DNA of 64,000 nucleotides from Gordionus sp. m RMFG-2023 (GCF_954871325.1 NC_088776.1:43356569-43420568); one strand, 5' to 3'. Counted from the stretch's first letter, positions 25,592-39,302 are shown. Made by a program: numbers and translations. Notes: generated by a model from the sequence alone, not told the origin.

Positions 25592-28500
25592 ATAGATTTG
25601 CTAGATTTTATTTAAAATAAAAATTATTAATATTTTATTTCATAGATGGCGTTAAAAGTTTATAAATTTAAATTACATTAATTCTTAACTATTCAAAAAA
25701 AAATGTTTATTTTCCTGTAGAATTAATTTCAATTAATAGGAAAATTGGAAATGTCCGCAAAATATATAAAAATTTGTAGATATATAGTAAATTGAATAAA
25801 AATAAAATTATTAAAATATTAAGGAAGATCTTATTTCATTCAATAAATTCTTTTTCGATGAGACCAAAATTGAACTAAAACACTAAAAAAAAATAGAAAC
25901 AAAATCAGATTTCATTTTTTAAAAACCAAAAATTTCCATTTATGGTTGCTGACTAATTCTTATATTATGGTAGGAATGACAATGAAAAAATTTAGTATTG
26001 TATATGGTTTCATCACCAAAAATCTTTTCTTCCATTCCGCGTTGATTATAATTAAAATTTTATCCTTTTTTAAATGTAAACCATGTCGTTTTTGATAAAA
26101 TATAGTATTAAAATAAAATTAATAATAATAGGGTAATTTAGTTATTTTTAAAAAAACTTTATTCAATATTTTAGAGTGCTAGTTGTGCCTTTATTCAATC
26201 TTGTCTTAAAAAATGGAGTTTTTTTTATAAAACGAAATATTTTTTGTTAGAATTATTATAATTAAAAATTATTACTATTATTACAGTTAATATATAGTAT
26301 TTATTTATGATACAAAATTAATCACAACACTTTTATTTTATTATCTTCGAAATATACTTTAACCATTAATTCATTTTTACCAATTTTTTTATTATACAAA
26401 TCTAATTATTGCACATCTGGAAAAAAAATTTATAGATAAAAAAATAAATGATAATTTATTATACAAATTTTATATTTTAATCCTTAATCGATATAAATAA
26501 TTTTATATTTAAAAAAAACAATTATAGTATAATATAATAGGTAAAAAAATTTTTTTTTTACAAAAGCAAATATATTGAAAAAAATTATTTAATAGTTTAG
26601 TTTAATCCGAAGATATTTTATTTTATAAGTCTTTTAGCAAGCATAAATAATATAAGATATTTATTCTAGATCCCAGCAATTCAATATTTATTTACCCTGT
26701 CTGTCTCTTTTTTAAAACTTTTTTAAAACCTGCCCGAAAATGAAAAATATAAATTTGAAACATAATTTTCGAATTCAAAAACTTTAAAAGCGGCAAAACT
26801 TGAGCACGTGTTATATTTTTTTTAAAGACAATGACACATTTCTTAATTTTCATCAATTTAACTAAAGTACTTTGAAATTTTTATAGATTTATAAAAATTT
26901 TACTTAAAATATCATTCTCTCTTTTCTATTTTAAAAATATAAGAATTTAAAAAAAAACTTTTTTAAATGAATTAATTCGCTGTTGTTTTCCAGTAAAAAT
27001 TGAATATGTTTACGTTCAAAAGTTAATTAACAAAAAAAAGGGACACGTTCTAATTCATGAACGCGTTCATTTAAATTTAGTAATGGTAACTAGTTATTCG
27101 AGAACCTTAACTGTAAAAAGTTGCATTTTAAAAATTGTAACTTTCGCCTAACTATAAATGTAACTAGTTTCAGTTAAAAAATTTTTATTCATTATATCTT
27201 AGATAAAAAGTAGATTATTTTTTTTATAAATGTTTATTAAATTTTTAAATTACCGCCAATCATAGTGAAAACTAAATTTTGAGATATAAAATATAGTTAA
27301 CGCAACCTTTACAATTTAATTTATGTAATTAAAATTAAAACAGAATATTTCATTTTTATATTAAAATTTTTGTATTTTTTTGTAAATTAAAAAATTACTC
27401 AAACAATTTTAATCTAATATAATGAATATGAAACGAATAGATTATGTTCTATTCATAGTAAATAGAAATGGTGGGATGTAAATTTTTTTAGAAAATTTGA
27501 TGCTTAAAATATTAATAGGTCAATATCATCTATTTTGAATAATATTTCAATGAGGAGGCGAGAATCCTCGTTGCCTGAATATTATAGAATATGTAGTGTA
27601 TAAGAATATAAAACAACTATATCCGATTTAAAATGTAAGTTATAATAATATTTGCATTATTATATCCGCTTCTTCCATTCATATTTCCATTCTATTTATT
27701 GCTATTCTGATTAGGGCAATTTATGAGGGTTATTCAATATTAAATAATTTTTATATATGATTGCTATGAAAGTAACCTCTGCATCTAGTTCAGAATAGAA
27801 AGTATTATGGTAAATTTGGGGTCCAACAGTTATTTTGGTTAGGCATGCAGGTCTAGTTATTTTTTAGAATATCTCTAAAATCTGGGTGTCAAGATTCCAA
27901 CCATAAAAAATTAGCGGTATACATACACGTGTTTCAAAAATTTGGATATTAAGCTTGAGGAGGATAATTTTCCATTTTCAAATTGATTTCCAGGAATAAA
28001 AAATCCATGAACCTTTTCTAGCTTTAATATTATTTCATTTTAATTGGTATAGGAAGTAGGTATTGAACTCTATCACATATTCCAACTAAATGTCATTAAT
28101 AATATTTGAAAAGAAATTCGACGATAGTGATATGTTTTTTTGGGTGGAATATTAATTACAACTCGTCTTGCTATATCGACAAGGTTATTGATATGAAAGT
28201 GGCAGTTTTCTCTAGAGTTGTTAGGTAATGTCATCAGCGTATTCAAGATTTTGCAAGGTTAAGATTGGGATAGCGTTAGATTCTTTTTGATAAACCAACT
28301 TACTTTTGGTTATTAGAAATTGTACCATAACATGTTCTAATATCAAGATATTAAGTAACACTTTAGGATGTTCATATTTGCATGAAAATGACTACATATT
28401 ATTAAATGGTACAAAATTGTTGGAATTATAAAAAAAGGCAATTATATTGCTGATATAATGTAATAGGGAATTTCGATTTATTTTTAATGTGGAGCATATG

Positions 28501-29370
28501 TTTGTTTATTGAATTAATTGCCCTGCTAAAGTTAATAAACACCTTTAATAAGAAGAGAGGGGGTGGGGTGTTCTAAACTGTTGTTCCTTGTAGAATTAGA
28601 CATATCCGGGGTGGATCTGTTCAACTCGCGATCTATCTTTTCTAAACCCAGCTTGAAAAATTAATAAAAATAATAAATTGAGCTAATTTTTGTAACAAAA
28701 ACAGAATTTTTTAAGCAAAAATCTCCGAAGATTTTTTTTTTTAAATTTTTGATTTACAAAGATTTACTTATAAAAAATTTTTAAAAAAGATTTTGGCATC
28801 ATTTAAAATTTAATCAAATATCTAACTTCCTCAATGTAAAATCTTGTACTCAAAATTATTTGAAGATTATTTTAAATCGTCAAAAATATAAATAAGTTTA
28901 TGTTCAAACAAAATTCGTCTAAAATTAAAGGAACACGATTTCACCATGTTTTTTTAAAGCAAGGAAATTTATTTATACAACACTAAAAATAATCACGTGG
29001 TAACTACTAATACCGATTATAAAAGCTCTGCATGGGATTAATTTTCTAAGGTCCATCGTAATGAAATTTTTGAATTGTTTGTCCTACTGATCTAATTCGT
29101 CTATCATTTCCAATGATCTGAGTCTGATCCGAAAAAAATAATTATTAGGACTTAAGAAAAAAAACCGTGGTTTATCAAAAAATTTTATAAGGCCTAGTAG
29201 GAATAAAAGAAATATGAGTTTTTTTATTGAAAAAAAGAAGAAAAACATATATAAAAGCATTAGGAAAATAAAATAATTCAAATATTTCTCAATGTACGAA
29301 TCCAGCTAGTATAAAAATTTCAGGCCGACTGATTTCTGGAATTATACCAATAGAATAAGAAAAATACATT
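25592..29370. other. Long gene-free AT-rich interval
   Basis: No gene or element could be supported. Near 27100-27180 the word GTAACTAGTT and its reverse complement recur, possibly the remains of an old inverted-repeat element. The rest is AT-rich with dense stops. Confidence 0.4.
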
Positions 29371-29860
29371 ATTTGTCGAATAATTTTTTATCTATTATTC
29401 GATTGAATTATTCGTAATTTAAAATTATTTATATTATTCGAAAAAAATATTTGAAAGATATTTAAAAAGTTTGTAAATATTCGAAATTATTCACAAATAT
29501 TCATAATTATTCTTAATTATTTAACATGTTCCTTGTGGAAATTTTTCTATTTTTACTTTTTTTTACAAATCACTTGTGTAATTTTGATAATCCATTTTTT
29601 CATTTTTGAAATTGTTTTAAAGAATTTAATTATCGAATCGAATATTTAATGAATCAAATCGAAAAAAGTTTTTATTATTCGTACGAATAGGAATTTAAAA
29701 TTATTCGTATACTAACATAAATATAGAATTATTCTACGAACACAAATAAATTAATCTACGAGCACGAATAGAAAAATTTGAAAGAATAATCAATAATGTG
29801 ATTCGATTCGAAAATAAGAATCGAATATGAATAATGCCAATATTCTATTCAATTTAGATT
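29365..29860. repeat. ATTCG-rich interspersed repeat, possibly a MITE
   Basis: The word TATTCG/CGAATA recurs many times in both orientations across about 500 bp. The outer parts are weakly inverted (TACATTATTTGTCGAATAA on the left; GGCATTATTCATATTCGATT for the reverse complement of the right). No clear target duplication. Confidence 0.35.
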
Positions 29861-29893
29861 TTAGTAGGTAGGCATATGCTCTAGTATGGTAGT

Positions 29894-31263
29894 TATAGGT
29901 CTGCTAAGTAATTTTTCGTAGCCCGAGCCCGACCCGAGCCCGAATTTAAAAAACTTTTTTTGTCCGAGTCCGACCCGAGCACACATTTTTTAGTCCAACC
30001 CGACCAGCCCGAATAAAATTTTACAATTTGAGTTTGAATATTATAATAACCTAAAAAAAATTATGTGTATTTATTCATCGCCACCTTAAATAAAAGTTTA
30101 TTGACGGCCATAATCTAATCAAAATATATGTTAAATTGCATTTTCTTTAATTTGTATAAAATATTATAAAAAAGTTAAAATACAATCGAATCTAAAAATT
30201 ATAAATAATTTAACCATATTTTTTCATATATTTGTTATCAGCATATCGACCCTTTTTCATATATGCGTTTAATTTTGGAAATAATTTATTGCGTATATTA
30301 TCAGCAGTATCTATCAAATTTCTAGAAATTGTCGTTGGAATGATACTTTTAACATCAAATTTCCATTTATTGAGCCAATTTTGTCAAAATATTGGCAACA
30401 ATCAACAAAGCCTTCCCCAAGAATGGCATCAAATGATCTCAAATCATGTCTACAAAACATGGTCGTTTTTTTAATTTGGCACAACTTTTGAGTTTTTGGG
30501 GATCAGTACCAAAAAGGCTATCAATTGTATATGAGTATTTTACTCTCTATTGTAAATACGCATTTATGCTTTTTAGTTGATTTATGCCTAAATAATTTCA
30601 TAATATCATATATTTTATGTATATTGTTATAGAATTATAAGCATATATTTGCAAAAATTGCAACTTACATAATTAAGTTTTTTATGTTTTCATCATATAT
30701 AAATGAAAATGTCTTCCAGACCGCGGATTTGCCATTGGCATTTTCCCTTACTTCATATTCATTGCCCTTAATCTTTTCACCTATTATTTTTAATTTGGCA
30801 TCCATTGAAATAATTTTTTTAATATGAAAATATGAGGCTATTTAATTAAATAGATATTAGTAAAATATATTTTATTTAACTTGATAGAATAGAAAGTAAA
30901 GTATATAATAATATCACTAACTATGCAATACAATGTACTAAAATATTCACATAAAATAGTTTAGTATATAGTTGTTATGTAAGTTATAAAATATAATTGA
31001 AAATGAGATGATATTCTGATTTATATTTTAAGAATAAAATGTAATAAATAAAATATGATATGGTTCTATAATTGACATTATGAGTTATAATGATAATTTA
31101 GGGTATTTATATAAATATTTTTTTCTGGTCAGGTAGGGTTGGGTTTTGGGTCGGACAACTCTTACAACCCGACCCAAACCCGAAAAATATTTTCTTTAAT
31201 GTCCGAACCCCACCCGAGCTCGAGACTCGGGTCGGGCTAACAGACAGCCCGTGCAGTTCTCTA
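29894..31263 (-). mobile_element. Deleted hAT element with perfect 8-bp duplication
   Basis: ATGGTAGT flanks both sides exactly (29886-29893 and 31264-31271). The left end reads TATAGGTCTGCTAAG and the reverse complement of the right end reads TAGAGAACTGCACGG. Both are followed by dense CCCGAGCCCGACC words, the same design as the CCCGG MITEs at 11719 and 14524. At 1370 bp it keeps parts of a transposase on the minus strand, so it is a plausible relative of the source of those MITEs. Confidence 0.88.
30250..30805 (-). pseudogene. Partial BED-finger hAT transposase inside the 29894 element
   Basis: An ATG at 30805-30803 opens a 46-codon frame containing ENANGKSAVWKTFSFIYD, the start of a BED finger. 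It runs into TATGTAAGTT at its end, a possible splice donor. Downstream, about 30540-30425 reads KYSYTIDSLFGTDPQKLKSC. About 30450-30240, across frame changes, reads RSFDAILGEGFVDCCQYFDK and then IPTTISRNLIDTADNIR. The last pieces match the hAT segment preceding the catalytic core (RPFxxxxGxGF, then PSRxTISRxL). The catalytic domain and C-terminus are missing. Confidence 0.7.
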
Positions 31264-31271
31264 ATGGTAGT

Positions 31272-32420
31272 ATATCTATAATAAATATTTTTAAATTTAA
31301 CATGTTTATAATTAATGTAGATTGAAGATATATTACATGTTTTATTATATTTCTTCTTATGTTGGACCGGAAATTTGTTTAAAAACAGAAAAACAAATTA
31401 CCGAATTTATAAAATATTATAAAAGAGAAAGAGGATATTATTTGATTTCAAATATCAATTCATAGATATATACTCGTGATTTATGATTATAATTTATGTT
31501 TATATACTCTTAAAATATCATTATCTATTTAAAGCTACTATGTTGTATATATTCGCTCAGCATAATAAATTTCGACAATCTTTATGATGTGTCAGTTTAG
31601 TTTAAAATGTATAATGTTAAAAGTTTATAAAAAAAATTACTTTTACTAATAATTTCTTTTCAAATTTTACAAAGTAAAAATTAAATTAAAAGTAACATTA
31701 ATTAGATTTAAATAAATAAAAACTTTATATATGATTTTCTCTGTTGTAGCAAAAAATATCTATACATCTTTAAAGATAGTAAATTATGATTAATTGGAGG
31801 GTCAGGCAATAACACAAACAGGTCGGTGAAAATTAAAATCAATTGAATATATTATTTACCAAAGTCATAGCCAATATTTACTCAGGGGGTTTTTCCCTAT
31901 ATTTCTTAGCCTCTGCTGGGTTACACTTATCCTATACATGATAAAATTTAAATTATATCTATCAACTTATTTATAATTAATTTTAAACAATTATTGGAAA
32001 AGAATTAACTAAAAAATGTCCCAACAATTTCCCATGTCAAAAACCTAGAATTTATCAGATTTGAAGAATAAAATAACGGAAACAATCATTCTCTAAAGAT
32101 TATTTTTGCAGCACAATATGGCCCCAACAAGATAGTATTGCTAATCAACCCCCGGATTTGAAGATGCACTCGCATTTAATTGATAAAACTTATACCTGAA
32201 ATTTTTTATTCCCAGATTTGATGAGGAAAATTCCTATTTTTCGGGCATATAGATTTTAGCATCTTCAACTAATAAACCTCAATCACTCAGTAGATCAAGG
32301 ATTCGATCAAGATGATAGTGTTATATAGACCAATCAAACTTATATTAAAAAAATAATAATGACAAGACTCCCAATCTGCTGGGTATAAAATTAAAGTTAA
32401 TTAAGAAAAATATTGATAAC
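31272..32420. other. Gene-free interval
   Basis: AT-rich spacer; nothing recognised. Confidence 0.4.
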
Positions 32421-33010
32421 GTGAACATTAAGGATGCTTTTCATCTAACATTTCGCAACTACTATTTTGAAAATGAAATATGTGAAAAAATCTTCATAAA
32501 GCATTACATATTCATCAAGCCCTCTAATCCATCATACAATAAAAAATCTCTTGTTCATTATTTTCATATAGGAAGATGTAATGAAGGGAATCCTCTCCAG
32601 GAATATGCGATTTATGGCCTTGAATGCATACGACTTATTTTTTTTACAAGACAGCTCCCTGCATAGATGATTGAGGAAAACTTGTTCTCACAAAATCTAA
32701 TTAATACATCAGACGCATTGCAATCAGCATCTTTCGTAGATTCATTGCAAAATTTCTTTTCTTAAACAGCTTCTAGGGTTCTCGCAATTACTTATTTTGA
32801 CGTTAAAATAAAGCGTATTATAAGCTGCAGTCTATATCATCTTGATTTATTTCGAGACCTATCAACATCTAGTTAGACTTCGCAAATGCCTACAATACTC
32901 TCCCTAGTAAATTTATTAGTAAATTCATTGCATTCCAAACTATACGAAAACGTACAACTTTTTCAACTTCAAGAAAGCAGAAGGAGCAGAATGCCCCAAT
33001 AATTGCAGGT
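32421..33010 (+). pseudogene. Unidentified decayed reading frame
   Basis: For nearly 600 bp one plus-strand frame has far fewer stops than its surroundings and mixed, protein-like composition. Segments include LVHYFHIGRCNEGNPLQEYA, IYGLECIRLIFFTRQL, and NLINTSDALQSASFVDSLQN. It looks like an old coding relic with a few breaks, perhaps a mobile-element protein, but I cannot assign a family. Chance cannot be excluded. Confidence 0.35.
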
Positions 33011-33245
33011 TCAATTAATTACCTATACTTTAATATGCTATCTTAATATTATCTTTCCTCACTGCGCTAAACAAGGGGTAGAAGCTTAAATTTTGAGGGA
33101 CACTTCCCTCTGTAAATCTTGGATTAGAACCTAACAACCAGAAATTAGTTTTGCTTTAATAACATGTCTGAACAGCAATATTTACTTCGTATTGCGCGAG
33201 ATGCCATAAACCGTTCTCTCAGAAATTTATTGCATACAATGTATA

Positions 33246-33442
33246 TGTTGAATTGAGTGTTTGCATCTAAATAAAAAAGATAATACAATAATTGTGTGTT
33301 TGCATCTAAATAAAAATGATAATACAATAATTAATGTTAATATCTTTTTTATTTAGATGACAATGATACTCAAAACCTATCAATATTTTATTTTCTTTTT
33401 TATTTAGATGACAATGATATTTAAAACCTCGCAATTCAACAG
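33246..33442. mobile_element. Inverted-repeat MITE built from tandem duplicates
   Basis: The outer arms TGTTGAATTGAG and (reverse complement) TGTTGAATTGCG are inverted. The left half has two copies, 39 bp apart, of TTTGCATCTAAATAAAAA. The right half has two copies, about 53 bp apart, of the opposite-strand word TTTTTTATTTAGATGACAAT. The element is therefore mirror-organised with internally duplicated arms. Open frames across it on the minus strand (repeating YHCHLNKK) come from these repeats and are not a gene. Confidence 0.6.
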
Positions 33443-36400
33443 TATAAGCAGTGGAAACGCCATTCGTCGCACACTTTTCAATATATTGGTTAAATGAGCC
33501 ATAAAATATGGAGTATACTTCCAAGCTTTTAATATTGCATGTGAAAGCTATCCTATGTTTTCAAACATTAATAGGGATGCCCTGGGCAAAATACAAAATT
33601 CAAAAAATATTTTAATATTCTACAAAATGATTCCTTCTCCTTATTTTGAATTTTGCAAAAACACTTAGTAAAATAATAGCCCTCAAAACTAAAGACCTGA
33701 AAGAGGGCTTATGATATATTATAGTATTTTTAATAAAAGAAGATTTACGGATTGAAAGAGAAAAAAAATCTGTTATAAATTTTATTGTTTTTAATAATTA
33801 TCAAATTATCAATTAATACATTGTGATAATATTTTTTGAAAAACATGATTTGCAATAAACAATAATAAAAATATAAAAAATGTTTCAAAGTTTATTGGAA
33901 ACTTAAATAGTTTACAATCACATTATAAAATTTAAAAAAGGATAAATTGTCTATATCTTGGGATACCTTTATGCCCATAGTTGTGTGTCGACCGACGTTT
34001 TTGTGCTCCCTGTATGTGCCATTGATTATTTAAATTATGTTGGCGCACAATATAATTACACTATTTTCAACCATTATTAAAATATTCATTTATAAATAAT
34101 AAAAGTTGAATATACCTAACACATTTGTTATTTAGGCCAATCAATATGGAGGAAATAAAATTATATTACATTTACACTACATTTAATAATTGATAATTTT
34201 GAAATCACCACTTTCAAAAACATACAGGTGAGACAAATCTTACAAAAATTGAAATTGAAGCATTTTAAATTTTTTTAAAAAGGAATTGGTCACAGATGCT
34301 GGCCTTAACGTTAAAATGGGTGTTAGATTAGAAGACTATGAACATTACCGTAATTGTCTACAAAATTTAGTAACATTCGATGGTATTAAAAAATATAAAT
34401 TTTATTGAATATTTAATCAAGAGAATATTAGAAATTATAACCATACTAAGATATAAAACAGCAGAATTTGAAGTTGAGTTCGAACAATATAAAATAGATC
34501 TAGCACCGGTTATGTTAGGTCTTGATACCACGGATCCTAACCCTGATAAATGTTCTCCAAATGGTAATTCATAGGATGTTATTCGCAACAGAACACTCAA
34601 ATGAAGCCAATGCAAAGAAAGAAAGAAAAGTATATATTGGTTATGCTCGAAAGTATTTCTGGAGTTAATAAAAATCAGTTTTATAATGTTTTAAAAAGAA
34701 TTGAAAACATTATCGTAAACTTTTAAACTACGCAATATTTTTTTGTAAATTTAAGAAAGCAATTGAATTTCTTTTATCACAGAAAAAGAGACCTTAAATT
34801 TAGCATCAATTTACAGAAATGAGGGAACCTATTAATTAGTAAATGATAATATAAGTATAATTGACTAATATAAATTGATTTCGGTGATTGCATATCTGAG
34901 TTAAAGTTACTTAACTCCGGCAATTAAAATAGAGCTATTAATAGCCTGGTTCACTCTTAAAATAATGTTGTCGATAATATATTAAAAAAGAGTATTTGGG
35001 GAAAATTCGATTTAATAAAAAAAGCGAAATTCTTCAGAAGGGACAAATTTTTTGATATGTTGGTGTGTCTTCACTCCGTGCCATGATTCAGAGTTTTAAC
35101 AAAATTGTTATTATATTCAGCATCTACTTGAAAGAAAATAATTTGGAGACAACACTCCGGGAGCATACCCCTTACTTTTAATATTTTTTTATTTTCTGCC
35201 CCTCCCTGTTTTAAGATATATTTAGAAAAATTCTGCATACTCACCGACTCCCGTTTATTTAGATATTAATTACATTACTTATATTAGGTAAGAGTTAAGC
35301 GAAATATGCTGATAAATCTATCCGATTGTAAAAAAAAGTTTACGATTACTTGCACATATTCAATATTACAACTTCATGCTCGTGAGGTTAAAAATTAGCA
35401 TATAATAAATTTAAATTATAAGGTAAGAAATTGTATCTAACATTATAAAATATTCATCGGCGATTAATTTAAATATATAATTAGATGCTTTGCTTATAGT
35501 AGTATGATATAATTGTGTAAATAATTACTCCTGCTCTAAATAAAAAATAAAGAACTTTTGGAAAAATATAAATTAAAAGAACTATCTTGGATATAAGAAT
35601 GTATTAATATTTCATATACTCTCTTTTTAATGAATATTCATTATATAGAATAGGGAAGAATATTTAATGATTTTATGTAGGTAATAATCGTTTTCTGTAA
35701 GTAGTTATTTAGCATCTTGTATATTAATATTTAAAATATATTTAAATATTAATATAATACAAATGTTTGTTTGTGAGTTGTTAAATTAAAATATGCAAAA
35801 TATTATAATTATTTTTTATATTTCTGTATTTTATGAATTAAATTTTACCTAAGAATATTTATACCAAAAAAAGTATATTTAATATTTATCCTAGGTCTAT
35901 TATAATTTCATTATAAAATGATTAAATTTACATAATAGGAAAGGGATAGGAATAATATAAAAAAATTTTATACGATTTCATAGGATATCTGGAATTATTT
36001 ATTTTATGATTTGCGCTTATTATCAAATTAATAATTTATATTTCCTTTCAATAAATCCCACTAGACAATTGCTTGTCAATAATCCTAGTGTAATCTCAAA
36101 AATTTCTTATAATATTAAAAATTGTTTTCTAAATCAATTTTTAAAAGTTTGGTTTATAATTTGTAAATTGAGATGTATATAATCAGGCTTGATGAGCATG
36201 AACAATATTATTCAATCATCACTCATTATAATGGTTACATATTAATATAAAATATAAAGGAAATAAAGGATGTTTGACACCTAGGTGACATGCGTTCTAT
36301 TAGCTTACATCATTTAATTGAAGGATCAAATGAGAGCTAGGTCAAGTTATTATGTGGTTGTTATGCGAAACAACTATCTATATTTCTTTGATTTTACCAA

Positions 36401-38044
36401 ATGTGGGCTGATAACTAAAAAAATATTATTTTTCAAATCATCTCATTTATACCAAAAGCATCCCCGGGGAGTATAAAGTTAGGAAATTGCCCTCTTCTGG
36501 AATTTTAATATGATTATATTATTGCATAAATATTATTTTGTTTTATTTGTGCCTTAATTGAATAACTCGAATTATGATTCTGCAAAAATATAAAAAACCA
36601 TTAATTTTTATTTTTTAAATTTCAGCCCCATTAAGTGTTAAAGATATCACGGGTTAAGTTTTGTCAAACGGTGGCAAAATTGTAGTTTTTTTATAATATG
36701 GATGTATTCTACAAAGATGAAAATATTTGGCATGAATTGTGGAGAGAGAGAAAATAAACAGAAATTCTTCTAATTTCAATAAATATTAATATTTCAAATA
36801 AGTAGATAATACCATAATGTATAAAATCAATCAAACGACGAAAAATGAATAGGTAAAGGTAGGAATTTAGCGATAAAATTATGAATACTTATGTATAGAA
36901 TACCGACATATTGGATTGTAGAAAAGTATTATTTATGAAATATACCTAAATGAGAGATATCTGTGAAATACATCATAGCCAAAAATAAATTCGTATTGGC
37001 CATTAATTAAAAAAAATTTCGGTAATTATTTTTAATTTAAAAATGTATATAAGTATTTTTATGCTTTTTTAAAATTGGTTTTATATTGAAAATTTTAAGT
37101 TAATATTTCTATTTTAAAAATAAATGAATATAGGCATTGAATGTAAACTATGATAGAGATAAAAAATAGAAGAGATTTAGGAAATCTAAAGGGAAAGGGT
37201 GAAAAAATAAGTAGGAGAGAGATAAAGATAATGTTGGAGAATGGATGGGAGATTATTCAATTGTAGAGATAAAGATAACAGATTTTTTGGTGATGGGTTA
37301 TTTCGCAGATTCTTCTCCATAAATCTTTAAAAAAAGGCTTGACCTTTGGAGATTAGAATAGATCAAGCGTTGGGCATGAATGCAGCAAAAGAATCGATAG
37401 AACTATATTTGGCGATCAATGGTTCTAGTAAATCCGGCTAATTTAAGTGGATGGGAAATACGGTCGTTTTATTTTATATGCTGTCGGAAATGATTTCGAC
37501 AAAAGCGGTAGTTAAGGCAATGCCTAATGCAAACCCCCACTAAAAAATTCTAGCCATTCCTACATTAATTATACCTTTATAATTATAACGGTGCTCTCTT
37601 CAAAAATTTTAAAAAGAATAGCTTAAACTATTTCAACTCTACTACCAACCATCAAAATATTGTGAAAAAAGAGGTATTTTTAGATTATAAATTTAACAAA
37701 ACCCCCCTCATTTACAATTAATGCATTATTATAGTATATTGTTTGGCATTTAAAAAGATAACAGAAAGTTTTATTGGAAAATAATGTCTATGATCGTATG
37801 CAAATATAGATTTGATAGATGATCAGCAATATCATTGAATTATAATAGGTCTATAATAAAAGTATTAATTTTTATAGCAATATCTTTTGCCCTATTACAT
37901 TTAAAAATTTACCTCCAAATATTTATCCTACCCCCATTAAGGGCGCCTACTCCCTACCCCTTTAAAAAATTTGGATGCAAACTGTTCCTACCCTCCCTTC
38001 CCTGCTCATGTAGACGCTGCTGATAAGACAAAATAATTTCACAG
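33443..38044. other. Long gene-free AT-rich interval
   Basis: No gene was supported. A pair of overlapping short open frames at 34367-34615 lies on both strands and has no recognised motif. The plus-strand stretch 37140-37500 is purine-rich (AGAGATAAAGATA-type words) but non-coding. Confidence 0.4.
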
Positions 38045-38820
38045 TTAAGCTGTAGTTCCCATATCTTGACTCCACTGAGGAGAGAAGAAAATCAATGTTT
38101 TTAGAGAGTAGGATTTCCAGAACTGGTAATCAGATCCTTGATTTACTTGAAAAACTGTAAGATGGCCATCATAATGGCTTGATCTTAGATTTACGAAGAG
38201 GTCGTCATTGAGTGGTATATCCCCGCCTTTCTGCAAACCCGAGAAAGGTTGTTGAGTATTTGGGATAACAGAACTGTCCTAAATAGTCTAGACTTTAACC
38301 AATAAGAGGTCAGAGAAAGGGGAAAGTTAACGAATCTGGTTCGACTGTGACTAGAAGCGATAAGCCCAGAAGTAGTCATGAATTGGGACTGAAGAGGAGA
38401 TAAAGATTTTTTTTAACTTGATTTGATGGAAGTCAGAAAAATTGAAGGTAAGGGCATAAGGATTTTAGGAATATAGTAAAGGTTTTAATGAAAGAAGAAA
38501 GCTTGATGAAAAGAAGAGGTTTAGATATGTTCTTATAGTAAGGAAGACAAAGTATTAGGCTAGAATTAGTAATATATTCTAAACCGCCAACTGTGAAATC
38601 GATACGAGTTAAAGGCGGGAATTCGGTTGAGGCTGAATGAAATAGAACAGTAAATTTGGCGGACCTCAGTTTTCTGCTCGTTGAGGATAAGTAATATTTT
38701 TGGAGAGAGTTTCTATAATGTTGTAAGAGAGCCTTCAAGTCATAAGTGCCAACTTCACGGAGGCAGTGGGGTCTCGCCCCCTTTAAGGAATTTCTATAGG
38801 ACTCTGACCTCATAAAAAAA
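38045..38820. other. Compositional island, less AT-rich and purine-skewed
   Basis: Roughly 780 bp with clearly more G+C than the neighbourhood and a strong plus-strand excess of A/G over C/T. Minus-strand open frames cover much of it (38045-38236, 38191-38379, and 38433-38813 with 126 codons). None shows a motif I recognise, and none starts or ends in a way that suggests a complete gene. It could be a mitochondrial or other organellar insertion, a captured sequence, or a decayed exon. Confidence 0.35.
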
Positions 38821-38949
38821 GATAATTATTATGTTTAATCCAAAAAAAAGAAACAAAGACAAAATCGCGTATTAATTATTATAGTATTTCTATATTACTA
38901 AGCCCTTTTGCCTTTCCACTCTCGCTGGACCATAAAAAAATAAGTGAAT

Positions 38950-39302
38950 TAGAGGTCTGTAATGGGCGATGGGTTTTTAGCCCGTCCCCCCATGCCCGCC
39001 TATGCCGATTTCTAAAAATATTTTAAACATTGGGCGAATGGCGGGCGGGAATATTTTTAAAGTAATGTATAGACGTGGGCGGGTGAATTTTTTAATATTT
39101 TTCAGAAATGAGTAGACTTCTTTTTGCATATTATATATGTTTAATTATAAATGCATTAACCAGCCACTAAAATAATTTTTAAACATTGGGCGGCGGACGG
39201 ATTAATTTAAAAAACCATGGTGGACGGGCGAGCGGGTCAAAAAATTTTAAAACAACGAGTGGGCGGGCTTGTTGGCTAAAACTCGCCAATTGCAGACCTC
39301 GA
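38950..39302. mobile_element. hAT-type MITE with GGCGGGC subterminal words
   Basis: The left end TAGAGGTCTGTAATGGGCGA and the reverse complement of the right end (TCGAGGTCTGCAATTGGCGA) are inverted repeats extending into TTTTAGCC. Arrays of GCGGGCGGG/CGCCCGCC-type words lie inside. The left flank is AAGTGAAT; the expected second copy appears to have been separated by the next element. Confidence 0.65.

Noticed and set aside
30232-30474. Plus-strand 80-codon open frame
   Set aside because: The minus strand of the same stretch reads recognisable hAT transposase segments; this frame is its shadow.
33246-33442. CRISPR-like spaced repeats
   Set aside because: Only two copies per orientation, unequal spacing, AT-rich words, eukaryotic setting.
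33145-33524. Minus-strand frames with repeated YHCHLNKK / FYLDANTQ
   Set aside because: The repeats come from tandem duplicates inside a small inverted-repeat element, not from a repeat protein.
34367-34615. Overlapping open frames on both strands
   Set aside because: Neither has a recognisable domain, and both are within chance length for this sequence.
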